This document shows positions 7,870 to 19,200 of a stretch of DNA of 64,000 bases, piece by piece. A program made the position numbers and the translations under genes. Source of the DNA: an uncultured Flavobacteriaceae bacterium. GTDB taxonomy: Bacteria; Bacteroidota; Bacteroidia; Flavobacteriales; Flavobacteriaceae. Each line of letters begins with the position of its first letter. Within the stretch, counting starts at the first letter, position 1. The DNA lies in NCBI GenBank assembly GCA_913043275.1, contig CAJWLL010000008.1:1-64000 (forward strand), in the 5' to 3' direction. Below the pieces are notes generated by a model, which worked only from the letters and a program-made list of their open reading frames with translations, had not been told where the DNA came from and ran no database searches.

Positions 7870-8508
7870 CTATTTTTCACTCAACAACTGTGAAACATCT
7901 AGATTAAGTTGGAGTATATCTGGTTTTAAAGAAGCATTGTAAACGCCCCTAAGTCTAAGATGAGTATCAACCAACACAATGTTTTCAGTATGTAGAAACT
8001 CGCTACTGTCTTTAGTGAATCCCAGATCTTTTTCTGCAAAATAGGAACGGCGTGCCAATCGATATATCTCACTTTTTTCTCCAGTGAGCAAATGCCAATT
8101 TTTTTCTTTTATTTTATAGCTTTCTGCAAAAGATCGTAAAGCTGGGATGGAATCCATCCATGGGGTAACTGAAAAAGAAAGTAATGAAAACCGTACTTCA
8201 TTTTTATAGGCGTCGGCTAAGGTTTTAAGATTATTGGTCATTATAGGACATATACTGGAACAACGGGTAAACATAAAATTGGCTACATGTACTTTACCCC
8301 TTAGGCTATCTGCAGTAATTTTTTCGCCATGCTGGTTGGTCGCCTCAAAGTCAGCGATGCTATGTTTGACTTGCATATCTACAGCAGTGGAATCATCAAT
8401 AAATAAAGGCATAAAATCTGGGGTATTGTAATATGGCAAAGGGGTAGGTCTTGTTGAGCAACCCAACCAAATCAAGCATAAAATAATACTATATACTGTC
8501 TGATACAT
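7870..8508 (-). CDS. SCO1/SenC family copper-binding lipoprotein
   Basis: A 212-residue protein starting at ATG 8508, chosen because it gives a lipoprotein signal with lipobox IWLGC (Cys17). An in-frame extension upstream would bury the signal. The thioredoxin-like domain has the copper motif Cys83-Ser-Ser-Ile-Cys87 and the third ligand His173 in FLHTENIVLVD. SCO proteins deliver copper to cytochrome c oxidase or act as thiol-redox factors at the membrane. It overlaps the end of the YwqK-like gene by 20 bases and is the last gene of a three-gene operon with that protein and a YHYH protein. Confidence 0.9.
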   Translation of the reverse strand: MYQTVYSIILCLIWLGCSTRPTPLPYYNTPDFMPLFIDDSTAVDMQVKHSIADFEATNQHGEKITADSLRGKVHVANFMFTRCSSICPIMTNNLKTLADAYKNEVRFSLLSFSVTPWMDSIPALRSFAESYKIKEKNWHLLTGEKSEIYRLARRSYFAEKDLGFTKDSSEFLHTENIVLVDTHLRLRGVYNASLKPDILQLNLDVSQLLSEK

Positions 8509-9076
8509 TGACACAATTTTTTGTTCCCAACAATCCATAACGTCGATTGTTTTTGATGACATAATTGGTTCTAATTGCACCATTATCATCCCAAAGCTTT
8601 TGATGCCCGACTTGCTGTCCGCGGTCATAATGTAAAGATTTGATTTTTTGTCCTTGCCTGTTCCAAGCCCTTAGATTTCCATGATAAACATCGTCCTTCA
8701 AAGGGTATTCAAAAGCCAAATTTCCATTGTCCCAATATCCTAAATGTAAGCCTTCCTTTTTTCCCATCAGATAGCTCCTTTTTTCAAACAAAACATTATT
8801 AGGGTAGAACCTTTTAAAAATTCCATGTTTTTGACCTTTTAAATAATTTTCAATAAAAAGTGTGTCTCCGCTTTTAGATTCTTGTTTGAATACCATACCT
8901 GTCAAAGGAACCCCTTTGTAAATCTTAAGCCCTCTTTTGTTGACAAGCTGAAGAGTGTCTGCATTGGCAATCAATGAGCGATAGGAATTTCCACTTTCAC
9001 AACAGTAAACCAAGCAAAGTATTAGTAAGAAATTAATTAGTGACAGTGCCCGGTGTTCCAAAAAATCCACTTCCAT
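8489..9076 (-). CDS. YwqK-like (MORN-type repeat) lipoprotein
   Basis: A 195-residue protein with an N-terminal hydrophobic leader ending in LVYCC. The rest consists of short repeated beta-hairpins of the GxxGxxxxYYxNGxL type (GQKHGIFKRFYPNNVLFEK, GKKEGLHLGYWDNGNLAFE, DVYHGNLRAWNRQGQKI). Such repeats occur in YwqK-family proteins annotated as antitoxins, but no toxin is nearby, so I read it only as a repeat-type envelope lipoprotein. ATG 9076 overlaps the upstream gene by 44 bases. A TTG at 9061 is another possible start and would give a shorter leader. It overlaps SCO1 downstream, so the genes are translationally coupled. Confidence 0.7.
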   Translation of the reverse strand: MEVDFLEHRALSLINFLLILCLVYCCESGNSYRSLIANADTLQLVNKRGLKIYKGVPLTGMVFKQESKSGDTLFIENYLKGQKHGIFKRFYPNNVLFEKRSYLMGKKEGLHLGYWDNGNLAFEYPLKDDVYHGNLRAWNRQGQKIKSLHYDRGQQVGHQKLWDDNGAIRTNYVIKNNRRYGLLGTKNCVNVSDSI

Positions 9077-9923
9077 TTATATAAGGATCAGCATCGGTTA
9101 TATGATAATGATATATACCATCAGGATAATCAGTGGTTTCGTGACTGTGGCCATGATATTCATCTAGATTATCGTTTGTAACTCGTTTACCGCTTTCTTC
9201 TGGACCATAAACTGGGAATCCATCCAACAGGAAACCCAATAAAGCGTCACTTCCCTTACTGGTAGTAAGATAGTAGGGTTCTAGATGATAATGATAAACT
9301 TTAGTTCCAGTAGGGTGACCACCATATTGGTCAAATGAGTTAACTTCATTTGTTAAGGGCTGATTATTAGGTCCAGCGTATTGATTAAAAAACGCGACAC
9401 CATTAAGAGAAACACCAATAGGTCCTAGAGGTGTGGAGGGTTTTTGGGTTGCCTCAACTGGATTGAGAGGTACCTTATACACATAATCGAAAGTACTAAT
9501 TGTATTAGGGTTTAAATTAAACCTTGTATTTGTGCCATTATAGGCCTCATATAAGTCACTATTGGACGAATAATAAGGGCTCTTGTGATCTGGCGCTCCA
9601 TCCACTTGAATGACAATAAAGTTGCCATCTAGGTAAATTCTTGTGGCAGCATAAATTTTGTTGAATACTACAGGCACTCCTTCTTCTGCAATATTTCCAC
9701 TACTCTCTGTTGATTCAGTCTCGTTAGAACTAGAGGAGGAATCTGATTCTGTGGAAGAATTATTTGATATATCTGAGCTGTCAGAAGATTCATTATTTGA
9801 ATTAGTATTCTCAGTGGTTGTTATTGTTTCATTGGCTAAATTATCATCTGAACTATCACCCTTGCTACAAGAAAAAAGGATGGTAAGTAATAAAATTAGT
9901 AATGAATGAACTCTTTTTCTCAT
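9033..9923 (-). CDS. YHYH domain lipoprotein
   Basis: A 296-residue protein with lipobox TILFSC (Cys19). A Ser/Asn/Thr/Glu low-complexity linker spans about residues 22-80, and the YHYH domain follows. The eponymous motifs are visible twice: KVYHYHLEP near residue 210 and GIYHYHITD near residue 270, plus YHGHSHE near 258. The many His residues suggest metal binding. The family is secreted or membrane-anchored and biochemically poorly known. It is the first gene of the operon with a YwqK-like lipoprotein and SCO1, which points to copper or another metal at the envelope. Confidence 0.85.
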   Translation of the reverse strand: MRKRVHSLLILLLTILFSCSKGDSSDDNLANETITTTENTNSNNESSDSSDISNNSSTESDSSSSSNETESTESSGNIAEEGVPVVFNKIYAATRIYLDGNFIVIQVDGAPDHKSPYYSSNSDLYEAYNGTNTRFNLNPNTISTFDYVYKVPLNPVEATQKPSTPLGPIGVSLNGVAFFNQYAGPNNQPLTNEVNSFDQYGGHPTGTKVYHYHLEPYYLTTSKGSDALLGFLLDGFPVYGPEESGKRVTNDNLDEYHGHSHETTDYPDGIYHYHITDADPYINGSGFFGTPGTVTN

Positions 9924-10017
9924 AATCTTTATTATAACCCGCTTAAAAAATTAAATACCCTACAAGAATGAAATTAAAAATTTTTTATCAGATTTTTGCT
10001 TTCTTTTATGGAGTAAT

Positions 10018-12153
10018 CTAAAGTTTTATGATTTTAAAGTCTGTTCTCCTGTTCTTTAAATGTTCATCCTCTTTCAATTGGCAGCAATCACAAAAGTTGA
10101 TCCAGCCTTCCTTACCCTGCTCATTGAGGATGCTTATTGTTTTCTGTGCTTCAGCATTGGTGTTGGCCTGACTGACAATGACTTGGTATAGGTTTTCATT
10201 TGTTTTTTTGATCTCTGGATTGTATCCAAGTGCTTCTAGGTTTTTTTGTTGAATTAAAGCATTTTCGATGTTATTATAGGAGCCGCTAACAATCAAATAA
10301 TCTAGGGTGGTATTACCTTTTGCCATACTCTCTCCATAACCTTTACCAAAAATCCGATCAGGGTTTTGTATTTGCCCCCTTACATAGTCAATGATGGTTT
10401 GATTTCTTTGCTCAGAGAGCTTCAGGTTGTATTCTTTTCTGCCTCTACAATCGGTGAAGGAACTGAGTTCTACAATCATTTCGGGTTGTGTCTTCATGGC
10501 AGCAACTACTGCATCAACTCTATCCTTGTAGTCTATTAATAAATTAGATTTGTCAAATTCGTAAAAAATAGGTAAAAAGGTTTTTTGTATAGCTTGTGGT
10601 AATTTTTCTAATTCGACTTCAGAGCGCTGGAGCAGTACTTTTATTACGGGTGATTTACCGTAGTTGCTTTTTACGGAATAAGAGAAGGAGTCTTTTAATT
10701 GTAAGGCGTCTCTGTTTTTATATAGGAATGAACCATTGGTATTAAGTTTAAGTGCTCCGTGATGTACATTTTCCACTAGCACGGCTTCCTTAGAAAACAA
10801 GGCTGTTAGAGGGTCATAACTCATCATAAGAACGTTGTCGTTTTTTAGAACACCCTTCTGCGATACAATCAGCGTGTCGATGGGGTTGTAGGAATATTGG
10901 TCCTCCTCTCCCATCATTGTTGGGGAGAATTTAAAGGCATAAAGGTCATCTTCACCTTTTCCTGAATCGCGATTGGAGCTGATAAAACCATATTCGAGGT
11001 TTGGATCGAGCGAAAAGGAAAAATCATCCCGATTGCTCTCAAAGGGTGTGGGAAGATCCATAATATCCCATCTTAGGTCAATGATATTGATAGCCAATTT
11101 AGGAGATAAACTTCCATTATCGGTTTTACGGCTGTAAAAAAGATAATTTTTTTGATAGACAAAAGGAAAAATCTCATCTCCTGCTGTATTGATATCTGGC
11201 CCCAGGTTGACGGGAGAACCATAATTCCTGTTTTCTAGTATATCGACATAGTATAAATCCATTCCTCCAAAACCACCAGGCCGATCACTTGCAAAATACA
11301 ATCTTCGATCTTCAGGGCTTACGGCAGGATGAATGGTAGCATAACCTTCACTATTAATGTTAAGGGGCTGTGCAATTTGTTTTTGACTTTTGTTAAAAGT
11401 CCAACTGTAGATGTCGAGTTGTATGGTTTTTTGTTTTTGGGTTTTTTGAGCGCTGCGGGTCAAATAAAGTACTTCCTTTTTGGGGTCCCAACTTGAGGGG
11501 CCATCCTGAAAAACAGAGTTAAGACCCAAGGGAAAAGCCTTCGAAGAATTTGCTTGAAGCGTTTTGGTGTCCCATTCCGCCTGATAAAGGTTATAAATAG
11601 GAGTTTTTGAAAGTATTTTTTTACTTAAACTTTTAGTATAATCATCTGATTGTTTTTTGCTGTAAATCAATAAATTATTTTTTTTAATATTTATTAAATG
11701 CGCCCCAAATTCTGACCCTTCTGTATTGAGCGATAAAGGAATCAACTCGTAGAAAGATGCCAGTGTGTCTTTAAGATTTTGGGGATATTTTTCTATAGGT
11801 AAACGATTCGCTTTTCGTCTGTATTCGTCTCTCAACTTCTCATTGTCAGTAAGGTAGGAAGCAAAATAATAGTAGTCTTTAACCTCTGCAGAATCTGATT
11901 CGGCCAAAGGCCTGAGTATTTTAGCCGCCTGTTTAAGCTGTCTCATTTGCGAATAGACCAAGGAAAAGTTTCTTCTAGATTGCAAGGGGATGGATTCCCC
12001 TAATTTGGAATAGCGAGATAGCGCTTTATCGAAGTCTTGATTTATAAAGTAATAATCCGCCCATTCTATTATACGAGCTTTTTCACTAGAACTCTGAGCG
12101 AGTATTCCATGACAAAAAAATAATCCGAATATCAGTAATTTAGTTTTCATCAT
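10018..12153 (-). CDS. OmpA family protein with PD40 propeller and an inserted SPOR-like domain
   Basis: A 711-residue protein of the kind paired with PorP/SprF in gliding/T9SS loci. Order: signal peptide (1-19), TPR-like helices (about 25-120), WD40/PD40 beta-propeller repeats (about 200-420, e.g. LYFASDRPGGFGGMDLYYVD), a tandem-95/cadherin-like Ig domain (about 425-515), then OmpA (from about 525, YEFDKSNL; FTDCRGRKEYNLKLSEQRNQ). At GYGES the OmpA domain is interrupted by about 70 residues (619-690) that read like a SPOR domain (YLIVSGSYNN ... LYQVIVSQ). It then resumes with LKEDEHLKNRRTDFKII. OmpA domains bind peptidoglycan. The start overlaps the PorP/SprF stop (TAATG), so translation is coupled. 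Confidence 0.9.
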   Translation of the reverse strand: MMKTKLLIFGLFFCHGILAQSSSEKARIIEWADYYFINQDFDKALSRYSKLGESIPLQSRRNFSLVYSQMRQLKQAAKILRPLAESDSAEVKDYYYFASYLTDNEKLRDEYRRKANRLPIEKYPQNLKDTLASFYELIPLSLNTEGSEFGAHLINIKKNNLLIYSKKQSDDYTKSLSKKILSKTPIYNLYQAEWDTKTLQANSSKAFPLGLNSVFQDGPSSWDPKKEVLYLTRSAQKTQKQKTIQLDIYSWTFNKSQKQIAQPLNINSEGYATIHPAVSPEDRRLYFASDRPGGFGGMDLYYVDILENRNYGSPVNLGPDINTAGDEIFPFVYQKNYLFYSRKTDNGSLSPKLAINIIDLRWDIMDLPTPFESNRDDFSFSLDPNLEYGFISSNRDSGKGEDDLYAFKFSPTMMGEEDQYSYNPIDTLIVSQKGVLKNDNVLMMSYDPLTALFSKEAVLVENVHHGALKLNTNGSFLYKNRDALQLKDSFSYSVKSNYGKSPVIKVLLQRSEVELEKLPQAIQKTFLPIFYEFDKSNLLIDYKDRVDAVVAAMKTQPEMIVELSSFTDCRGRKEYNLKLSEQRNQTIIDYVRGQIQNPDRIFGKGYGESMAKGNTTLDYLIVSGSYNNIENALIQQKNLEALGYNPEIKKTNENLYQVIVSQANTNAEAQKTISILNEQGKEGWINFCDCCQLKEDEHLKNRRTDFKIIKL

Positions 12154-13091
12154 TAGAATATTCTGGGTGAACGAAGCATGTTTTTGAAAGTAGGGATCAA
12201 ATCAAATCGTAACATGATTTCATGGGTAGCATGATTTGTACTGATCAAATTTCTCAACGAGGAGGTGTTATAGGAATATCCAATGGATATGTTTTTGTTG
12301 AAATTAACCCCTGCAATGACTCCAAAACCACCACCAAACTCGTTGCTTGGAACTCCTTTTTCGAGGGTAGACCTTATTTGAGGGCCGATCCAAAAAAGGT
12401 TTTTATATAACAAGAGAGCACTCAAATCAAAGGCAAAGGCAGAGCCTTTGGTATGTTTAACCAATAAACTGGGTTTTGCATCAAAACTATTAGAGATTTT
12501 CAGTAGTCCTCCCAGTATAACGTAGTAATGCTTTTGTATGTTGAAACTTTCGTTTTCTATAAACCAAGGTACAGAAAATCCCGCATACCATCTTGGACGA
12601 TGATAGTAGACTCCAAAACCAATATTGGGTAAGAACTTTCCCTCTTCATCAAAAGTAAAGGCCTGGTCATTGGCCTGTGTAGTTTGGATAATGTTTTGGT
12701 CAAAATTGAAATTAGTCATTCCAGTTTTGATTCCAATGGCCAAGTAGGCATCATTTATGGAAAGGTGATAGGCTAAGTCAATGGCTACACGAACCCCACT
12801 CATGGGACCAATTTTATCATTTACACCAGAGAGTCCAAAACCAATATTTTTGGAGGTCATCTTGTGGTTAAAAGTAAAAGCTTGTGATTCTGGGCCCCCT
12901 GGAAAATTAATCCATTGCGTCCTGTGTAATATGGCAAATTGGGTGTAATCTTTGGAACCTGAATAGGCTGGATTGAGGCTTTGATGATTGAACATGTATT
13001 GTGAGAAAGTCACCTCTTGTTGTCCTTTTAGTAAAAAAGGATAGCATAAAAGTATTAAAAAAGGAATAAAACAATAGATTACCCACTTCAC
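12153..13091 (-). CDS. PorP/SprF family outer-membrane protein
   Basis: A 312-residue beta-barrel protein. After the signal peptide (LLKGQQ) comes the family block EVTFSQYMFNHQSLNPAYSGS, then RTQWINFPGGPESQ and GFGLSGVNDKIGP. The start is GTG at 13091; no ATG gives a signal peptide. The protein should insert in the outer membrane and serve a specific T9SS-exported adhesin, most likely the giant protein transcribed divergently from 13239. It is the first gene of a two-gene operon with the OmpA-family protein. It is clearly longer at both ends than the copy at 432-1346 and not a recent duplicate. Confidence 0.9.
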   Translation of the reverse strand: MKWVIYCFIPFLILLCYPFLLKGQQEVTFSQYMFNHQSLNPAYSGSKDYTQFAILHRTQWINFPGGPESQAFTFNHKMTSKNIGFGLSGVNDKIGPMSGVRVAIDLAYHLSINDAYLAIGIKTGMTNFNFDQNIIQTTQANDQAFTFDEEGKFLPNIGFGVYYHRPRWYAGFSVPWFIENESFNIQKHYYVILGGLLKISNSFDAKPSLLVKHTKGSAFAFDLSALLLYKNLFWIGPQIRSTLEKGVPSNEFGGGFGVIAGVNFNKNISIGYSYNTSSLRNLISTNHATHEIMLRFDLIPTFKNMLRSPRIF

Positions 13092-13238
13092 ACAAATAAA
13101 GGTATTAAATAATTAAAGTGATTCTACAAAGACTTCAGCTCAAAGATAGATTAATTACTTGATAGCTTTAATTTGTGATTTAAATCAGTAAATTTATTGC
13201 TTAGCCCCTACCTAGTTTGAAATTAGTAAAATTAAAAA
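13092..13238. promoter_or_regulatory. Divergent promoter region between PorP/SprF and the giant adhesin
   Basis: 147 AT-rich bases separate two oppositely transcribed genes, so both promoters must lie here. TTTG-like and TA-rich boxes typical of Bacteroidota promoters are present, but AT-richness prevents a firm assignment. Confidence 0.5.
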
Positions 13239-16200
13239 ATGAGGGTTTTTTTTTTAAGAAATTTGTTTTCCTTTTTTATGCTGATGGTATTGCAAAGCTT
13301 ATTTGCTCAGCTCAGCAAAGTACACTATATACCACCTATAGCAGCTCATGGAGCTGCAACCTCCAATGCTTATCCACTCGATCAGCACATTTATATTTCT
13401 ACACCTTCAGACAACAATGTTTCATATTCAATCACTCCCGTTGGAGGTGCACCAGCTAGTATTATTTCAGATGTTGTATCGAATTCCTTTCCTAATATTC
13501 ACAATATAGGGACAGGACCGACCAATTTTGCGATCATAAATTCTTTACTTTATGGAGGTACGGTTATTGACGATAAAGGCTATATAATTACAGCTGATTC
13601 ACCGATATACGTGGCCATTAGATTAAGAGCTGGAAGAAGTGGAGACTCAACACCCCCTCAAGCAGGAGCATTGGTAAGTAAAGGTTTATCTGCGCTTGGA
13701 ACTTCCTTTAGGACGGGAACTTATAACAGCCAAAATCCAGGATCAGATAATTATTTAAACTTTGTTTCTTTGATGGCTTCCGAAGACAACACACAAGTTG
13801 TAATCGATAATTTGGATAGGTCGTTAGATTTGGCTGGGATTGTATCTCCAGGTGGTGCCGGAACCTTCTCTAAAACCTTTACCTTGGATAAGGGAGAAAC
13901 TTATTTACTATCTGCAGAAGTTGAAAACGCGACTGCTAATAGAGAAGGATTGATAGGTGTTTTGATTGAATCTGATAAACCCATTGTAGTCAATTGTGGC
14001 TCAGCTAATGGTAGTTTTCACAATGGAAGTGGGAGGGATTATGGAATTGATCAAATTGTAGGTGCTGACAAAATTGGAAGTGAATATGTTTTTGTTAGGG
14101 GAAGTGGATCTTCTGGATGGGAAAACATTCTAATTGTTGCCAATGAGGACGATACAGGAATTTTTGTTGACGGAGGATCAACATCCATTGCTACACTGAC
14201 ATTGGCAGGAGACCATTATATAATTGAAGGAGGAGCATATTCTACTGCTGGATCAGGTAAAACACTTTATATTAAGACCTCAAAGAATGTATTTGCTTGG
14301 CAAGGAATTGGAGGAACTGGAAGTGAGGCCAATCAAGGAATGTTTTTTGTACCTCCGCTTTCATGCCAAAGTCAAGGAGAGGTAAATAATATTCCTTTTA
14401 TTGAAAATATTGGATCAGCATTCTTTCCAGGGTATGTTACTGTAGTGACAAATCAAACTGCATCTGTTACCTTTTCGGACTTGGCTAATTCCAATAAATC
14501 ATTGGATGACTCAAGTTTTTCAGGAGGAGTTAATGTTAGTGGCCCCGAGACAGTTGCGGGAGCAAATTATAAGGCCTATATAATTCAGAATCTCTCAGGA
14601 AATGTTTCCATAAATTCAACGGAAGAGCTTTATTGTGCTTATTACAATCAAAGTGGTGCTGCAACTTCTGGAGGTTTTTACGCCGGTTTTATTTCAGCTC
14701 CAGAGACTGTGCTTGAGTCACCAGTTTTAAGTGGAGAAAAATGTTTGCCTAATGTTCAATTAAGAGCATCGGGGGTAGATGCTTTTGATAGTTATACCTG
14801 GTTTTACGATAACGGGACAGGTTATGTTGATTTGGGGGTTAGTAACAATCCTTACCTGCCAAATGTTCCAGGCGCTTATAAGGTTAGGGCACAAATTACA
14901 TGTGATGGAGTTACTAGTGTTGCATACTCTGAACCTGCTGTTGTAAGTAATTGTCCTCCAGATTTTGATGGAGATGGGATCAATGACAACATCGATCTGG
15001 ATTTGGACAATGATGGCATACTAAATACCTACGAATCTTTTGAGGATTATCAATTAGACATTTCTGATATTAATAACCCTTTGATTATAAAAACTGCTAC
15101 TATTACTACTGCTGGGGCATATACGGTTTCTAATGTATTAGCCACTGATAGTTCAATTGTTCAAACTGCTATAGGAGAGATAACTTCCTCTTTAGCTAGT
15201 GGAGGAAAACAAAATCAAATTGAGTGGAACTTTAATGACAAAGTCAATTTTAAATTAATCCACAGCCTAAATAATAATCATTCATATTTGGATGGGGAGA
15301 TGTTTATCATATCCACAAGCTCTGTAAGTGAGAGCATTTCTCTTTTAAACCCTAACAATGATCTTTTGGTTGACACCAACTACGATAATGACTTCGAAAG
15401 CGGCCTTACCCTTTATTCTTCTAATGAAATAAGGTTTAAGTTTAATAGCTCTGTGACAGCGAGCCCCACCTTTTCATTTTTAGGTCAAAATATGCAAAAC
15501 TTGACTTTAACCCATATTAATAACAGTGGAACAAGTACTTCGGTATTGAAATGGGATTTATTTCTGCATCAAAATGATCTTGACACTAATGGGAATGGTA
15601 CACCCGACGCCTATGATCTTGACAGTGATGGTGATGGTTGTTCGGATGTTATTGAAGCTGGTTTTACAGACAGTGACCCTATACCTGATGGCATTTTGGG
15701 CGCCTCACCCGTAACAGTTAGCACATTGGGTCTGGTAGCCGGTTATGATGGATATGCTATCCCAAGAGATGGTGATCTAACGGGAGTTTACGACTTTCAA
15801 GAAGTAGGAAGTGCCGCTTTGCCCTCCAACATCACTGGCCATCCCAATTCAGAAAGTATTTGTCTGGGAGGCATAGCTAATTTTGAGGTTCAGACTGACT
15901 TGTCCCAACCCATTTTCCAATGGCAAATGTATAATGGAACTGACTGGGTGGACCTAAGTGATAATGCAATCTATAGTAATACCAGTTCTCAATTAATGAG
16001 CGTAACACCTGCCGACAATACTCTGGACAATTCCTCTTACCGGGTTACCGTCGCAAAAGGAGGTTTCCTTTGTAACCCCGCCATTTCCAGCACAGTTTCA
16101 CTTTCGATGGATCCACCAAAAGTCTTTAACTTAGATTCGGCAGTATTTGCCTTGAGTGAGACTGATTCACCCACTTCATTCAATATTACTTTACAGGAGG

Positions 16201-19200
16201 CACCTGCCTCCAATGTGGTATTGGATATTTCCAACCCCGATATTACTGAGGCTATAGTTTCCCCTACCCAGGTCACATTTACGCCTGCCAATTGGAATGT
16301 GCCTCAATCTATTGGCATTACTCCAAATACTGATGGACTTTTAGATGGAGATCAAATCATTTATCCTAGCGTTTCAGTTAATGTTGCGCTGACTCAAAAC
16401 TGTTATACTAATGCTGAAGCAAAGACAGTGACCCTATCGATATTGGATGTAAATTTGGCAGGATTTGAAATTGTAGTTTTGGACAATCTTTCCAACGAAA
16501 ATGGTGATGAGGCCTCTTTCACAGTTAAGCTACTATCAAAGCCCTCTGGTGTAGTTACTCTCGATTTATCATCCAGTGATCTGACTGAGGGTCAATTGAG
16601 TCAATCTAATGTTCAATTCAGTCCTTTCAATTGGGATACTCCCCAAACCATTATAGTAACTGGACTGCCGGACCCCGTTCCATTCAAAGATGGCAATATT
16701 GCTTACCAGATCATTACTGGAAATGTGAGCTCAACTGATGCCAATTACAATGCTTTGGATGGTAGCACAGTAGCCGATGTAGATTTAATCAACCAAGACA
16801 ATTCAGGGCCTGGAATTGAATTGACTGTGGTAGGTGGTTCGGCAGTAACCGATGAAAACGGCACTTCATTTGCTGTTCAGTTTAACTTGCTTTCACAACC
16901 CCTTGGAGGTGCAGATGTAAGCTTTGGTTTAGGGGTTCTAGGGGATGCTGCAGAGGTAATATTATCTTCTACCAGCATAACCATTGCTAATTTGGATTGG
17001 AACAAACCTTTTAACAATCAAATTACTCTAACGGGGGTTGACGATGCCATTATAGATGGGGATATCATATTGGTTTTGGAAACTTTAGATCCCGTTTCAA
17101 CAGATGGGACCTATGATGCATTAGACGCGTCTGATATAGCAGATCTGAACTTTAGAAATTTGGATAATGATCAGGCAGGATTCAGTGTTGGAGCTATTTC
17201 AAATAATTTGAGCGAAAATGAAAATATAGCAAGTTTTACTGTTGTTTTGGATATCAAACCGAATACTGATGTCTTTTTGAATATTACATCTAATGATGAT
17301 GGTGAGGTAGCTGTGGATAATAGTTTCCAACAATTGCAGTTTACCCCACTGAATTGGAATATCCCCCAGACCGTTTTGGTTAGCGGGGTAGACGAAACTA
17401 TAATTGACGGGGATCAGTTTACCCAAATCGTTGTTTCGGTAGATGGCAGTTCGGACGCCAACTTCACATCCGAACCTGCTCAAAATGTCAATGTCATCAA
17501 TATCGATAATGATGTAGCCCAAATTATTTTAACTCCCATAGACCAGCTTAGCGGAGAAGATGGTTCAACGGGAAGCTTTTCAGTGCACTTAAGTGCTACG
17601 CCCTCGACACCAGTTCAAATCAGTTGGGCAAGTACGAATATAAATGAGGGAACCCTCGCCAGTACTACAATTACACTTTCTCCTTCGAATTGGGATCAAC
17701 CCCAAATCATTACGGTTGTCGGGGTTGATGATCTCATTCCCATAAGGGACGGTGCTATCAATTACAACATTTTTATAAATGCTATTTCAAGTACAGACCC
17801 ATATTTTGGAAACATTATTCCCGGCACTATAGCTGCTGTGGCCATGACTAATCAGGACAATGATTTTGCCGGAGTTACCCTCTATTTGTTGGAAGATGAT
17901 TATCAAACAGATGAAAATGGAGATCAAGTTAAGGTCGCTTTTTCTCTTAACACAAAACCTCTGAACGATGAGGATGTAACCCTTCCAGTTGCCCTTCAGG
18001 ACAATATCGATGAAATAGCATTATTGGAAACAGAGATCACCATTGAAAATGAAAATTGGGACAATCCCGAATCAAATGTACTCACCCTTTCAGGCTTGGA
18101 TGACTTTTTGTTGGATGGAAGTCAGGAAGTAAATTTTGTTACGGGAGACCCCCAGTCACTAGATACAAATTATGAACAATTGAATGCTGATTCTGTAGCT
18201 GATTTAATTTTGGTCAATTTAGACAATGACTTTCCTGGAATTCTCGTAAGTGGAGCAATTACGGCTGTTTCTCCAGCAGAATCTGGAACAGTCACCACCT
18301 CCTACAAACTCGTATCTCCTCTAAGTGAATCGACAATTTCAACGACTCTTTCCATTGAATTGAATGTCCAACCCAATGCTGAAGTAATTATTACATTTAT
18401 CGTTCCTGATGCTTCCGAGTTAGGGCTTAACAAAACCTTTTTGACCTTTACCCCCGAGAATTGGAATCAGCCACAAACCATAACCCTCATTGGAATCGAC
18501 GATTATCTCTTTGACGGTGATATTTCAACTAGCTTATTGATTTTAGTCGATCCCTCAACCCCCGATCCAGATTATCTAACTGCAGATTACATCACATTAG
18601 ATCTTACTAACGAAGACGATGATGTAGACCATGACAATGACGGTCTACATGAAAGGTTTGACAACTGTCCTCTTGATTTTAACCCTGAACAAGAAGATTT
18701 GGATGGTGATGGTCTGGGCGATCCTTGTGATCCTGATATCGATGGGGATGGCGTAACCAATGATCAAGAAGCTATAGATCGAACAGAGTCTTATGACAAT
18801 TGCGATTTTCTAGACGCCAGTATAACCCTAATTATTACTTCGGCTCTTGATTGTGATAGGGACGGTGTGCCTGATGATATTGACCTAGATGATGACAATG
18901 ATGGGATATTGGACACTGAAGAAACACAAGAAGATTTTGATCAAAACGGAAAAGGAAATAGCTCAGACTTGGACAGTGATGGTGATGGGTGTTTCGACAC
19001 CGTTGAAGCAGGATTTGAAGACCCGGATCAAGATGGAATTTTGGGAAGTAGCCCAGTGGAGGTTGATGCTCAAGGAAGGGTCATTTCAAGTAATGGCTAT
19101 ACAAAAGCTGCAGACCTTGACAATTCTGGTCAATATGACTATTTGGAATTGCCTGTAAGCCCAACCATAAGCCTCCAACCTTCCTTATCGGTGGTGGTGG

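Noticed and set aside
8509-8628. Upstream extension of the SCO1 frame
   Set aside because: It would place about 40 residues ahead of a clear lipoprotein signal peptide and lies inside the YwqK-like gene.
8489-9076. Toxin-antitoxin module suggested by YwqK naming
   Set aside because: No toxin-like gene is next to it; the protein is a lipoprotein in an operon with SCO1 and YHYH genes.
9658-9909. Plus-strand open frame rich in Ser/Glu/Leu
   Set aside because: It is the mirror of the low-complexity Ser/Asn linker of the YHYH lipoprotein, so the open frame follows from composition.
17199-17522. Minus-strand open frame inside the giant adhesin
   Set aside because: It lies wholly antisense in the repeat array, has no start region or family features, and is best explained as chance.
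18889-19158. Second plus-strand frame over the TSP3 segment of the giant gene
   Set aside because: The repeated GATGATGACAATGATGG-like DNA gives Met-rich translation in the shifted frame; it is a by-product of Asp codons.
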